64,000 nt of DNA from assembly GCA_035041965.1 (NCBI GenBank), contig JAPYMA010001130.1, forward strand, positions 1 through 64,000, in the 5' to 3' direction. Below are positions 1 to 17,556 of this stretch, one piece after another. Under the pieces are notes generated by a model that did no database searches, was not told where the DNA came from, and saw nothing but the letters and a program-made list of their open reading frames with translations. The stretch comes from Anisakis pegreffii. Taxonomy: Eukaryota > Nematoda > Chromadorea > Rhabditida > Anisakidae. Within the stretch, counting starts at the first letter, position 1; every line of letters starts with the position of its first letter. The position numbers were made by a program, and so were the translations under genes.

Positions 1-793
1 GATAACTTCAAACAATCCACTCGAATGGTCTAAAGTTATCGTATTGAAAACAACATATTAGTTAGTTTGCGGGAGAGCTAACCTCAGGTGTTGATAATGG
101 CTGTACTGGCATATCAGATGAAGAAAATATTCCCTCAAAATTGAGTTTCACTAACGTAGGGTATGAATCGCCTTATGAAGTTAGCGGTAGGTCTGGAAAG
201 TTCGCCTGGACCACTCATCCTGTAGAGTCGAGTCGCTGACTGGTGACTCGAAGTCTCGGGTGTTTGTGGTTACTCGCCGAAGCTTATCTATTAGCTAGTG
301 TCATGATGGCATTCATACAATTTTATGATGATATCCTTATGTCCCTTGCCAGTGTAGTTATCATTCATCACTAGTGCTACTAAGATAGTCGATAACCTTA
401 AAAAATCCACTCGAATGGTCTAAAGTTATCGTATTGAAAACAACATATTAGTTAGTTTGCGGGAGAGCTAACCTCAGGTGTTGATAATGGCTGTACTGGC
501 ATATCAGATGAAGAAAATATTCCCTCAAAATTGAGTTTCACTAACGTAGGGTATGAATCGCCTTATGATGTTAGCGGTAGGTCTGGAAAGTTCGCCTGGA
601 CCACTCATCCTGTAGAGTCGAGTCGCTGACTGGTGACTCGAAGTCTCGGGTGTTTGTGGTTACTCGCCGAAGCTTATCTATTAGCTAGTGTCATGATGGC
701 ATTCATACAATTTTATGATGATATCCTTATGTCCCTTGCCAGTGCAGTTATCATTCGTCACTAGTGCTAATATGATACTCGATAACTTCCAAC
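1..793. repeat. Two tandem copies of a 390-bp unit
   Basis: Bases 1-390 and 391-780 are nearly identical, with only scattered substitutions. A third copy begins at 781 (gataacttcc) but diverges within about 15 bases. The unit contains a short inverted motif (gagtc ... gactc) around 227-248. The array may continue beyond the left edge of the window. No protein, tRNA, 5S rRNA or spliced-leader match was recognised, so this is either satellite-like DNA or a recent local duplication. Confidence 0.9.
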
Positions 794-2977
794 AGATTTT
801 CTTTCCTTTGCCGTGCAGTTATTGTCTGTCATTGGTTCTAATAAGGTTCTTGATAACTGTAAGGAATCCATTCAGATGTGATAGAGGTTTCGTGGCTTCT
901 TTCTTCTGGTCATGAAATGATTGATTACTGTCAAATTCAGAGTGTACCATCTTTGTCATTAATATTTCTCCATTCTCAAGAGCTTGTATTCTGGGTTGGT
1001 AGCTGCGGCTTTGTCTATGCTCAAAGGTTGTACATTTCCCTTGGCTAAAAGCACACGTTCCTTTACGGCTTGGAATGTGCCGAGTTGTAGAGATTGAAGG
1101 CAAGGAGTATTTACGAAATCTATTCGCCTATGAATGCCGATTAGAACTGAGAGCACAAAAATAAATGAAGGCCTTAATTAGCTGTATGTGGCACCATAAT
1201 GTGATTCGAATCGGGAACAAATATGGCGATGTGACTGTGTATCATTAGAGTCGTTGGGCTTTTGCACGATGCTTTGAGAAAGTCAGTTCCACCATAAACT
1301 TCTAAAGTATGCTCATGTCGTTCGAGTTTGGATTGTTCGATTGGTTTAATCAATGGAAAATATTGTAGAGCAGCATGTTCGCTTGATTATGCTCACATTC
1401 TGTTGTTGTTTTGTTCCATCGGTGTTTTCGTGAATGTATTGTGGTATATCAATTATTGTGTTTAGTGTTATTTTGTTCTTATTTTATGTTTTTATTGTGT
1501 TTGCTTTTTTTACTGTGTTGAGTATTAGTGTGACTTTTGGTCGTGCTTATTATTATTTTGATTACTTTGTGGTTAAAATTATGCTGTTACGCCACGGATA
1601 ATGAACGGGAGCACTGCTCGGCGTGGTTCTGCGGTACTTTTGATTCGGAAACTTCGTTTAGGCTCTGCACAATCCACTGGAACAAACTGGGCATTATCAA
1701 TTACGTCTAGCCAAACATTTAGGGGACTTAGGTTAAGGTTTGTGCGAAGACTGAGCTAAATTTCAAAACATCAAAGCTCCGTGGCGTGACAGTTGGATAA
1801 ATGTTTTTTCCGCGTGTTCCCACACGATACATCGACATCGGGATGAAGTTGTCGGCGAGCTGCCGCTATAAGTCGATTTCATTGCGTTTAGAAGTGTGCT
1901 GGCAGCGAGTGTTGTGGTTTTGTGAGGATGAGTTTAAGGAAATTTAACTTCAGTGCAGGCATTTGCTCTTGTTACGGTTTTGGGAGCAAGTCAGTCTTAA
2001 CGCATAAACTATTAAAGGTCAGATTAAAGGTGACTTAAAGTGACTTTCGGTCAGGCATAGACCAAGTGAGGATTTTTTGGAAATAGATAAATAAGTCATT
2101 CAAAACATTCATGAAGTTATTATTGTCGACGGATGGTGTGTCTCGATATTTAGTCAATAGAATTCACACTTTAGAGTGATTTTAGCTGCAGTTCTATAAG
2201 GTAGGAGTTTAAGTCTGAGTTGTTCACAGCCTATAGAATGTGAGAGTTCTTCGCGGACAGTTATTTTACTGAAGCTGGCTAGAGCTCAACAGCATGATGT
2301 TACACGTTATCAACATCGCTCTCATGAGTTTATGGGAATGCACTGCTCACATTCAAGATATTGCTATTGAGTCATGCTGAAAAAAAAAGAGTGCATAGCC
2401 CAGAATATGAAGGAACTATAGTATCAATGCCATGCGTCTCGTTTTGAATCATACAATTTCATATTAACGAATATAGCGGTCGTGTTGTTCTTCAATATCA
2501 GTTGAGCGCAAGTCTTTCGTTCAGCCGTTCCGTAAAGAAGTACTTACATGCGAACAATCTTTTTATTTATGTTTGATATGCACTAGATCCAATACAATCT
2601 GTATACACAAACTGATTTATATGACATATCACATTAATATGTTACAATGATTTGCAAAAGAACAGTATTAAAATAGTCTATTGCAAAATATATGATTTTA
2701 TTTGGCTCAGCAAGATAGCGACGTGCTACTGGCAAACTCATGTGGTAATCAACTTTTTTGGATGTTTATTTTTGGGCTTCATATAAGTAGTTACAAAAGC
2801 TTTTTCATGTGCCACAATGGTTTATTCGTTTCACCTAATTTAGTCAATATAAGTCAGACTCGTTTCATTACTGTTTATGTTGTTTTTGAATTCATTAGCT
2901 GCCATCGACTTTTCATTGAGTCCATCCGAAATACAAACACTTGTTGTGGTGAAGCAAATTGATAAGCAATCATCAGA
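794..2977. other. Intergenic stretch, no gene seen
   Basis: Short open frames exist on both strands, but none has domain-like composition or splice partners that join in phase. The right part, near 2697-2826, holds several AATAAA signals read on the minus strand (tttatt on the plus strand at 2821-2826 and 2765-2770). These fit the 3' end of the Ly6-type gene at 2978-4021. Confidence 0.5.
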
Positions 2978-4021
2978 TCAGTTAAAATAATCTAACAATA
3001 CGACCAAGCCTAGTGCCACAATCAACCAAATTAAGTAAAGTTTTGCGTTCATCATCGATCTGACTCCATTACAAAGATCATTGTCACAGCAACAAACTAC
3101 GGTCGCACTTGGGCTACCGGTCATTTGATTTAGCAAAGCGAAGTTCTGACCACCCTCTTGATAAACGCACGGTTGTGACTGGAATATTGCTGGACATACA
3201 TCACCACAGTATCCCATTACCAACTCTTTACTCCCATCCACGATAAGCTCAGCTTTAAGACATGCTCGAGAAAGAACTCCAAATTCCTGAAAGTTAAGAG
3301 TTCTAGAGGAAATTTCGAATGTTCTGATAACCAGAATCATAATTTCTTTTAATTGTTCGTCTCAAATCATCTCGTAAAAAACCTCTTCATGTATTGTAAG
3401 CTACTCGTGACTTTACTGCTTTCTGCTCCACTACAATTACATTCCTCGGGTGAATTATTGATAATTTTTCGCAGATGATCACATGAACATGAATGGAGAA
3501 AGAATTATTTACCTTCTGTCTGGCTCCGAAGAGCTGCGGGTCTTATTACTACTAATGCTAGAGTTTCAAAATGATGTTGTCAATAGAACATACTGATACT
3601 CGATCTAGACTAAATATCGATGATCAGAACATCTCACTTGGTGATGCATGCCTATTATTTTGTTCTTGGTTTCCTCTGCGCTTAGCGAATTCTACTTCGA
3701 TTAGCTGAGTTCAAGAGAAGCAAGAGCCAAGTTTAGTTCCCACTGATATAATGCGGGTACAGTGGTCGTTATTTGCCATTTCAAAACACCCATTTCTCCA
3801 TTTTCTTAAATGGAGAAAAACGATTTTTGAGAAATGATCGAAAAAGGTGATACATTAAATAGGTTACTTACCTGTTCGCAATTGATCATTGTCTTGTAAG
3901 AGGATGCCCACACGTTCTTATCACCTCGGTAACTATAACAATCAATACTGAATGTACCGCGTAGAAAATTTGCCATCAGAATCATAACAATATTCAACAA
4001 ACACGTACACTTTGACAGCAT
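2978..4021 (-). CDS. Ly6/uPAR-type (three-finger) GPI-anchored surface protein
   Basis: This is a two-exon gene, exon 1 at 3872-4021 and exon 2 at 2978-3286. They join in phase 0 through a gtaagt donor and a tttcag acceptor to give 152 residues. I chose the ATG at 4021 because a hydrophobic signal peptide of about 25 residues follows it directly; a longer in-frame start at 4105 would bury that signal. The mature part has ten cysteines and ends in CCCDNDLCNG, the hallmark end of the Ly6/uPAR fold. A C-terminal hydrophobic run (LYLIWLIVALGLVVLLDYF) fits a GPI-attachment signal, so the protein is probably tethered outside the plasma membrane. Such proteins often modulate receptors or adhesion, but the partner here is unknown. 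AATAAA signals read on the minus strand lie about 150 bases past the stop. Confidence 0.85.
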
Positions 4022-5557
4022 TTCGTACGAAGAGTACTGAATGTGCACTGACGAAATTCTGTGAACTGAATGCTGTTGAGTGAAGTAGAGGAATACGTTG
4101 AACAAGTTCTGAGGGTAGCAGTTTCAATGAATTTATTTGATCAGATGAGAGCATAAAAGAGTTATGAAATCGAATGAGATGAAAGGACTATCGCAATCGC
4201 TCAACAAGCATAACAAATCCGTAGCGCATTCAAAAGGTGAGGATGACTAATACAATCAGTTGAATAGATTACATTTATGAATAAAAGGATAAAATCGCTC
4301 AGTGAAAGAGTTTCACTATAGAAGCATAAATAGAACATGATTCAAACGATTGTTGTTCATCGCTTCAATAACTCTTAGTCACTGTCAACAAACCCCTGTC
4401 AAACATGTGCCCAAACTGTGTGAAAACTTTGAAATAGGTGTGTATGAGACGTCTTCGTAAGGAATAGCTCCATGCTGAATGAATTCATCAACTGCGTGTG
4501 TCACCGAGAATTAACTCAGTGCTGGACACTAGTGTGGTGCGAGAAGGGGAAAGAAGTCGGGGACGAGACGGGGACCTCGAATTTTTTGATTTTTCATAGA
4601 ATTTTGATTTTAAAAATTATAATGACAATATTACATTCGTTACGGACGTTTCCGGAAATTGAAACCAATCCCAGACGTGATACTGTCTAACATTATCCTA
4701 TTGCGACAATTTCACATAAAACAATTGTGATTAGTGGGCATCGAAATGGGCAATGATTTTAGATGCAATATTCATACACGTGAAAGCAGAATTTTTTTGG
4801 AAATTTATTGGCTAGAAAAACACCATTGCATACATTCGTTCATATCGGATAATGCTTTCACAAGAATAATTATGCAAAAATACCTGAACATTTTCGACTT
4901 TTGCACTGAAACGTCGACTTTTTTTCCGGATTCTGGAAATCCTCAAGGCTTACTTTTGAAAAGGATGCCTCGATGACTATAAATAATCCGTGCCAAATCC
5001 CGCTCCCCAAAAAAAGGGCCTAAATGGTGACTGTGTCAAGCGGTTTGTTCAACAGTCGCTCATGCGCTCATGCGACTCACGATCGGGCTACCGTGCAGAA
5101 TTGCTTAACAACTGAATGTGTTTATTTGTGCTTTGATGATTTTCTCGCATGTTTTCTTGCTGAAGGCTGGTGGATTCGACCCCGAAAACCACAGTTGCTA
5201 TGAGATTTTCACTTTTCCAACGATGAATGCGCCGCCCTATGCAATACTCTTCACCAATCCACGAAAGACTGACGACCGTCCAAACAACTAGTTTTGAATT
5301 TTCTCCTAAACTGATGGAGGTAATTTCCAGGAATTCCTTGCCGAAACCAAATGATTCAGTCGAAGGATGCATACATCGGAGAGCACAATACAAATTCAGT
5401 GAATTCCTTTCTAATTAATTATCTATTCACACGAATAGTATCATATACGGTCCCATCATCCACTTTGTAAATTTTCGCAACATTTTTTATATTTCCTATC
5501 TTCAATGACGAATATATTCGTGAAAAAATGATGCACACAAAAACTGGAAGTGGAAAA
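4022..5557. other. Intergenic stretch, no gene seen
   Basis: This lies between the Ly6-type gene and the malate dehydrogenase 3' end. Several short open frames occur on both strands (for example 4472-4690 plus and 5088-5393 minus). None shows a recognisable domain, signal peptide or in-phase splice partner. Confidence 0.45.
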
Positions 5558-5563
5558 TTTATT
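5558..5563 (-). terminator. Candidate poly(A) signal AATAAA of malate dehydrogenase
   Basis: tttatt on the plus strand is AATAAA on the minus strand, about 275 bases after the ordinary stop codon at 5837-5839. It is the first perfect signal seen downstream of that exon. Confidence 0.35.
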
Positions 5564-5836
5564 GGAATAAGCTTTCTTCTGCAACAAATTCGAACAACAT
5601 CACAAAATGGAGCAGATTTCAGCATTTAGAAATTGCAAGCATTTCATTGTTATCGCTACAAATTACAGTGCAATGGGCTCAATAAAATATCACTAGATCT
5701 GTTGTTAATACTAAACAATGATAAAAATTAATCAATTATATAACAGCATAACAAGTGTAACAAGATGATCACAAGAAAGAGGCATGATCTATAAAATACG
5801 CTGCTGCATTCATTAAATGCCGACAATATAACCGCT

Positions 5837-9958
<4,122 letters not shown>

Positions 9959-12900
9959 TTTCAACACGCCTAAATTGTGCTTTCGAATGAGAACATTCAA
10001 TTATCAAATAGCATCTGAATCCATCAAAAACGCATCTGACGCAATACGCAGTAGATAAGCGAGATAATCACACGCTCGCTCGATTTCAATAAATTGTTCA
10101 ACGATATCGACTGGTGTCGTATTTAACTGGCGATTTCTGCAGACTCTCAGCTAAAACTGGAGCCTATCTCTACCTATATCCTGAACAATCGTGGAACTGC
10201 ACTCGTTCTGGGATCAGCCTTTCCATCGATCAAACTGCTTCTTAAACTTATCTTATTCATTGCCGTTTTATTGATGATAAAATTTTTCCAACATCACATC
10301 GTTATTAAAACCCTCGTGAAAGGCAAACAAATCAGAGAACAAGCGAACATAGCATTTTACAAAGAAGACGAAATATTAAGAAGTGATAGCAAAAAGTGAA
10401 CGAATGTGATGTTTGGTTTCCATTATCACACTAGCAAAAAGAGAAGAACGAATGTCATGCGGAGAGACATATTCATCTTGAGAAGCAAACAATTTCCTCT
10501 GTTTAAAACATATATTTTCAGCAAAGCGCCGATCATTTTGATCAATTAACAACTCAATTAATCATCAACCCTATTCACTCACATCCTTGAAACTAGTGTT
10601 CATCCTGGAGCAACTTTATGGTGTAAGTGTCCGCCCGTGTGGAAGTAGTATTCAGATTCATTCATCTGATGGGACGTCGTCTGAACGAATCCATGAACGA
10701 ATCAACACTTTCCATCGAATAATTCTGCTATATTAGTGGAGAAAAAAAAATTCAAGCATGTAACATAATTTCTTGCCACATAATCAAACCACAAAATTCC
10801 AAACGACCGTATCACCCTTCAGCAAGACCTACCCGAATTTATTAGAAAACGAAAAGAAACGAATTGAAAGACGAAATGAAAGCGTGAATATAAATCATAT
10901 CTTGAAATATGGCACGTGTGGTGGTATATTCAATAGTCATCCAGCAGCACAACGGAGCAACCGAGCCGATACCCTCACAATCGAATAACTACATCGAATG
11001 GCAACCGGCTGCCGCATCTCCTCATCATTATCAGAAGCCTGCACCATTCTGCAGTCTTTTGCACTCTTCCTCATAGCAGCAGCTTTTATCGTTCGTCCGT
11101 TGTGCCGTAGAATATGTATAAAAACTGTCGAATGGTTGTTGAAGAGTTTTTCTCACATCCACATTCCTTACAGCCAACATTTCATTCGTTGTCTGTGCTG
11201 TGTGGCTGTCAAGAATTATCTTTTCGTACACCAATAACAAACAACACTTCGGCGTTTGTTTCGCTTGTCTATCGTTGTTATATGCAGCCGTAAAACGGGT
11301 ACATTTTATTTCATCGCATCGAAAGAGTGAATCGATTATGTTCCAAGTGAGAGAGATAGTGCTAATGGTGGATAGAACATGCGAGGAGAATTATAGGTGG
11401 AAGGCAGACTAGCTTAGCCATATGAATCAGTACAGTTTCACAGACAAACAAATCATGCAAAAATGGTTGGTTGCCTCTGCATGGAAATGAATATTGACAG
11501 TAATGGTACATCAACGTAACAGGGAATTCATTTTGGAGCGCAATCATTCAGGAGTTATCTCACACGCACAATGAAATACGGCATTGTAATAGATTTTCAT
11601 ATCTTCGAATGGATAATAGAATGATGCCTCTTATATACTGATTAGCACACGTAAATGCTACTAGTTGGAATACAAACGAATATTGTGGATGACACTCTTG
11701 AGGTGTAATCACTTGAAGGGATATATATACATCGAAATCGAGAACAGAGTCAATAAAGACATGCGTGCAATATGGCGGATATGAAATATGTGTTCTCGAT
11801 GACGTGCGAACGAATCAGAGTTTTTGCTGGGCTGCATAGGCAAATAAACGTGTGTGCAACGAACGGAGATATAAACTGGTTCAATGGCTGAGTTGTTGAG
11901 GAGAGTTGAGAGTAGCAGAATGAAATCTTCTATCGATCCGCTTATCTAGTAGAGACAGGAAGAATTTTTTGAAGAGTTTGAATTGTGAGAATGTTTGCAG
12001 AAGCCTCTGAAAAATATCAATCGTTTCGTGTAGTTTGTAAACTACTGATTGTAAGATTCCTAAAAGTTCCTTTTTTTTTAATAAAACTAATGCCATTTTT
12101 TTGAAAAACTTGTCTGTGAATACGTTTCCAGCAGTAACGATTTGATCGAGACAACTTGAGTAAACAAGTTATTGAGAAGGTTCTCTGATAGTGAATGATT
12201 CGAAAAGTTTTAAGCATTTCAGCCATTGTATTGATTGACTAACGTTAACGTTGTGAAGTGTGTATGTTGGCACATGCACGGAAAACTTTATCATTCATGT
12301 GTAATGTCTATTCGCTACCGACATCAATTAAGTTTTTCATCAATCCGATATTTTCAAGCAATGAAACCGAAGAGACCAAAGAGATCGCAGAGAAGTGTAC
12401 ATCACTGAAGTTGCACATTCATCATCAGCTTTGAGAAATTCAATAAAATGCCCTCTCTAGAATCTTCATACAAAATGCAGCAATCGTTCTGTGTGTAGGT
12501 GGCAAGGACTACGATTGTTTGCGATCGAATTGCCATTTCGTTGATGGATTTAAAATTTTTCTGAATCGTTTATCGTCGTCACATCACATTAACGAAAGCC
12601 TTGTAAGTGCAACGTTCCATTGGAATTTGACCTATAAACATAAAAATATACCAATAAAATCGTTTCCCATAGAAAAGAATTTGTTATGTTCAGCGTTTTT
12701 TCGTTGATAAGATGTTAACGACATTTGTTGCGGCTTATAGGCTTATCAGTTTTGCGCTTTTCAAAACGATTAGACATGACTGAAATTCCATCTGACAGCA
12801 CTGATCAATTGTATTGAAAAAATCTTAAGTGTACATCGTAAAACCGTTGAAATAGCGGATTACATTTTGTGAATGTTCGCAACTTTGAAGAATTTTTCTT

Positions 12901-15686
12901 CATCGCTTCTCACAATTGCCCGAAAGAAACGTTTTTCGGAAATTATTTTCAGCATCAAATAATGAAGTTAATGATTGATTGAGTAAATGATTGGATCAAT
13001 ATCCGTGAATAACTGGTTATCGTGTACTAATCAACAAAAAAAAGGAATCTTTGATCTCATTTGAGCCTGAATCAGTTAGTGGCAAATAAATCTGAATCAG
13101 TGAAAAATGTAATTTGTAGCCTCATTTGAAATTTGTAAAGATTTTGTAATTTGTAATTTGAAGAAGTATAAATTGTAAAATGTAATTTGTAGAAAATGTA
13201 ATGTAATTTCATTGGCATTTGCAACTTCACAAAAATTTTCGCTGCCATTTATTCATAATAATTGCATTCACGAAGGGTGAATTTTGCAAACTTATGGTGC
13301 TACGTAATGATTCATTTTTATGGAATAATAAAGCATTTAAACAGATAATTTAATGTTCAGCTGAATTCTCTCTATGCACTTTGTGCTGGTGAATCGAACA
13401 AATAAATCATTTCACAACCGATTTGCGTTTTTACGATCAGTGTTATGTGCTAATTGTATATTACTGACTGCAATCACAAGCCTTAATAACTGCATTTTTT
13501 GGGCAGGCAGCATTCTATTTTGACAGCCGTAAAATGATTATGTATTGTGGTTGTTATCAAAAACATTATAATTGAGCTCTAAACAAGACGACGGAAAAAA
13601 ACTGATTATTTGATGGCTGATGGTTTGTTCTGTTCCCAAAACCATTTTCAAATGCGTAACGAACGTGAGCAAAATTTCTCTATTAGATTTCTTGAACTGC
13701 AACGGAGGGAAGATTACGAGTGGCCGGCTATCTTATGCCTCTGAAGTTATGTCAACGAGATTACTTTTATGATAGAGATTATCTCTCAAATATGCCTTAC
13801 GCCTATGTAAATAATGAGTATTGGTAGCAATCAGATTTTTCAATAAATTCGAAAAAGCTGCCAAACATGCATATATTATCTACTCATTGTATGTTTCAAG
13901 AAGGCGATTCTATTAGAAGATCAAAATTATGAGCTTAAACATGTCTTGCTTGATCATCAACGCATTTATCTGAAAAATATCCTCAATATAAAACATCGTC
14001 ATCTGCTTGGATTAGTTTTGTTCAGTCTTATTATAAGTTCAATGGTTGATCAACAAATCAAATATTTCGTAGTAATTGATCAACACCGCATAATTGCTTC
14101 TTCGAAAGTTCGGTTTTCAATAACACCATCTCATTAGGCAACATTCCTGGTTTCGCTGTCCGTGTTGTATGATATCGTTCTGTTCCAAGCAATAGAACAT
14201 AAAAGTTCCAAAAAACACGAAGAACTGAACAATTGAAGAGCGGAATGGAACAGAATTGAATAGTTAGCCAAATTTGTGGAACAGTAACATCACTCTTTTC
14301 GAAAAGTTTAGTGCTTGCAGCATTTTGAAATTCATTATCTAATAAATTTGACTTCAATGTGGAAAAAATTCAATCAAATTGATAGTTAATCGTAATAATA
14401 AGTGTGGTAAGCGTAACAAATTCGCAGTGTTCTTTATCATTAGAAATTTTGTTTGCTGGCTTTATTAGCGTTACTTTTTGTTGATTTGATCTGTCGAGCA
14501 CTATCTAATTACTTTGTAATCGCACAATTTGTAATGTTTGTTTGAGAAGTAAGCAAATAGACTTTTTCTTGTGATTTTACATCAGTATTATTAAGCATTC
14601 TGCTATGCGTTCAGCGCTTGATGAGCACAATATTCTTGTGATGGGTCGAATGTGTTCTGTGTGCTGCTTGCGGTTCGTTTTGGTTGGAACAAACTGCATT
14701 CATTTTGAGTGTATCGAATGTGAGGGACGAATGCAAAGAGCATGCAAACAACATTAATTTGATGATGCAAACTGCAATAATTGCAAGCAATCTCACAGGA
14801 ATAATCCAAATTTGTTGGAGTATTTGAGAACGAAACGGGAATTTGATGTTTGATTTGATGAAATGAAACGGAATGTTGAAATCACAATGGAATTATTGAT
14901 GAAATAGTGAAATTATTCTACACATGCTCACATGCTCTCCGTTCTCCAATTGCTCGAAAAGCAACTTCTTCAGATGTGCTCCTTCACTGTAGTGTTTCGG
15001 CGGACCGGGGAATTTTGGGCACCTAGTTCTCAATCCCAATCCTCCGTTCCCGTGCCCGACTTTTTTGCAGCCAATCGCATTCCCAGCGTTTCCGACTGCG
15101 AAATATTATCCCCGATTTTTTCTCCCCACAACACACCACACGCACTGATTTAGTGCATGTGATATGCCGTTGACGTTCACGAATTCCTCATGAACGCTGC
15201 ATATTCTTATGGTGTGTTCGTGCACCTGTGTTGTGCACAGTGAATGAATTTGGAGGGGATGGTGGAGAACAATTTGTTCCTCAACATGTGCGATAACTGA
15301 AGAGTGTTTGTCAGTGTTTGTCAATATATTTTTTTCTTCTGACTTCTGATTTTTTTATGACGTTGAAACTTTTATTACACTTTGCTAATAGTGATCGCTC
15401 GCTTTGTAATACTGAACAGATTTTCTTCCTTGCACGATTTTCCACTCGTTTCAGATCAGTGAGCAGATCCGTTTGAATTGGGTGATCGATACGGCTTGAT
15501 ATCGCTGAGTGTGAGCTTTCTGTTATCCCGTCAATGCAATATACTTTGATTTTATAATTGAATGATGTCTGGAAAAATAAATCGCTATGTTTAAAACTGA
15601 GCCGGATGTTAACTTGGTTTTTACTGATTGTGAGAATCTTGTAATTCTGAGCAACACAAATACTTCTGTTTGCATATCATATGTCA
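9959..15686. other. Long intergenic stretch, no gene seen
   Basis: Open frames up to about 100 codons occur on both strands (for example 14058-14357 minus and 10773-10988 plus). None shows domain-like sequence, a convincing signal peptide or in-phase splice partners. Part of it, 13080-13215, is low-complexity DNA repeating aatttgta-like words. The left part presumably contains the malate dehydrogenase promoter, but no clear core element was identified. Confidence 0.45.
13080..13215. repeat. Low-complexity aatttgta-rich tract
   Basis: Variants of aatttgta, tgtaattt and aaatgtaa recur irregularly here. This looks like simple-sequence decay rather than an ordered satellite. Confidence 0.5.
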
Positions 15687-15692
15687 TTTATT
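15687..15692 (-). terminator. Candidate poly(A) signal AATAAA of the bark-like gene
   Basis: tttatt on the plus strand is AATAAA on the minus strand, about 430 bases past the stop codon at 16121-16123. It is the first clear signal downstream of the last exon. Confidence 0.4.
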
Positions 15693-16120
15693 AACAAAAT
15701 AGTAACAGGAATAGCATAAGTACACAATGAAAATCTTATATCTACATAATTGCACACAACATATTAAAAATAACAAATCAAGATGATATTTCAAGCAAAC
15801 AATCGTTTTACGCGAAAAAAAAGTGCATAATTAAGCATACATTTGTGAGTGACGAATAACAAGTGAACGAAATGACAAGACGAACTGAACCAAGTAAAAT
15901 TGTTGATGATCAATCACAGTTGTAAGTGAATAAGTAGAGTGAGTGAGGGAGGATCACTTCTGAGAGTTACACACACATAAAAATGCTCTAATGAGTAATA
16001 CTTTGGCAAGTGAAAATATTCTGACAAAACGATTTTAGAAGAATCAATGAATAAACTGTATAAATGATCCTTAAAAGCACATATTCCGTCTTGATTTGTG
16101 CTTCAGGAACACTTCAACAT

Positions 16121-17556
16121 CTACATGGAAGTTTCGAGCGGTGCCATGAAACGACCAGTGGAATTGCGGCGGGGACCGACTTCTTGTTGCTGTTGCATGT
16201 GTGGATTGACGAGATCAACAAGTGAACGAGAATTCGTTTGAGCGTTCTTGATGAAGTGTGCGTCACCGGATGATCCTGCTGGTGGAACAGGCGGCGCTGC
16301 AGATGGACGCATTCTGGATCGGTATGCGGCTTGTGAGGTTGGTGTCTGACGTTGCGTAAACATCATCGCTTCGGTTTTGGGTGAAGGATGAACGCCGTTT
16401 GTGAGTGGTGGTTGTGGTTGTGATGGTGGTGGATTTACCGGAAATACAGTTTCAGCGGTAATCGATGGCGTTGTTTGGGGTTGAATCGGAGGCGGTGGGG
16501 CTGGGCGATGAGGGACCGCTGTCGCGAAATAGTCCACGTAAGTACCGGCTGACATGGGTCTTGGCCTCCTCGACTCTTCAGCTGATATGAGTGGTTGGGT
16601 GACAGAAGCGTGTGGAATCAATGGCCGTGCGAGGATGGTACGTTCGGAAACGGTAGACGATCGAACACTTCCCTCAGAATCATTCCATTCGGATCCGGCG
16701 GTCAGTGTTGACGATTCAGAGTATATCTCCGAATCGGTGGCACACGTGGAGCACTCAGTGGGTGATGAAGTGCTGTAACTCGATGTTTCTGTGTTACGTC
16801 GTGATACATTCGCGCGTAATTGTTGTTGCTGTTGCACACGTTCCGGTGAATTGAACGTACTCACTGCGTATCCTTTTGGAGGATTCCTTAAAATTTAGAC
16901 CAACAATTTAATAGCATAATTAAAGATCAACATTTTATACGACACACTTATATTCGGGAGTACTTTCGCATTCAATGTGATAATCAGAAACAACGTCCTT
17001 GCAAGGATATTGTATAATTTGATAGTTCACTGGATGTGAGCATCTGAGAAGGATTTGAATTCTCGGAAAAATTTAATAATGTTGAGTTGATAGTGACCTA
17101 TACTGCCTCAAAAACAGAATCAATTCGAAGTACAGTTGTTTCTCTAATTACCGGAAAAGCGTTCCGAAAGATACACTACAAAATGACCAACAAACGTTAT
17201 AGAATCAGTCTGAAATGAACCTCATAGGTGTGAAACCGCTGGTTGAGGTAATGCAACTGCTCGCTGAACAAGTTGTGCTACGATCGCTACAAGTAGGTGA
17301 TCCAGATGAGGGTGGTGCTGGAGGGCCTTGAGTTGACCAATTGAGCCGAAGTCCGAGTCATCGACTTCGGATCTTTAGTTGGAATGATCAAATTTGATGA
17401 TTGACGAACTGGCGAATGATCAATCAAATTCGAACAAGACGTTCGCACAGTCTCAGTTGGTGACCAAGCAGCGTTGTTGTTGCCTTGGATCATATTTCTG
17501 TGAGCTCGTGAGATCACATCGTCAGTATCACTATGTGGCGAATCTTGCGTTGAGAA
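16121..17556 (-). other. bark: bark-like exons: cytoplasmic tail with possible PDZ ligand
   Basis: Exons 17291-17556 and 16121-16886 join in phase 2, although the donor (gtagcg) is weak. The tail is Ser/Thr/Pro-rich, with Gln runs and a proline run (HRPAPPPPIQP), and ends ETSM-stop. Thr at -2 and Met at 0 fit a class I PDZ ligand. The composition suggests a disordered scaffold-binding region; its sequence was not recognised beyond that. Confidence 0.7.

Noticed and set aside
819..1156. Overlapping minus-strand open frames near the tandem repeat
   Set aside because: They have no domain, signal peptide or splice partner, and two frames overlap as expected by chance.
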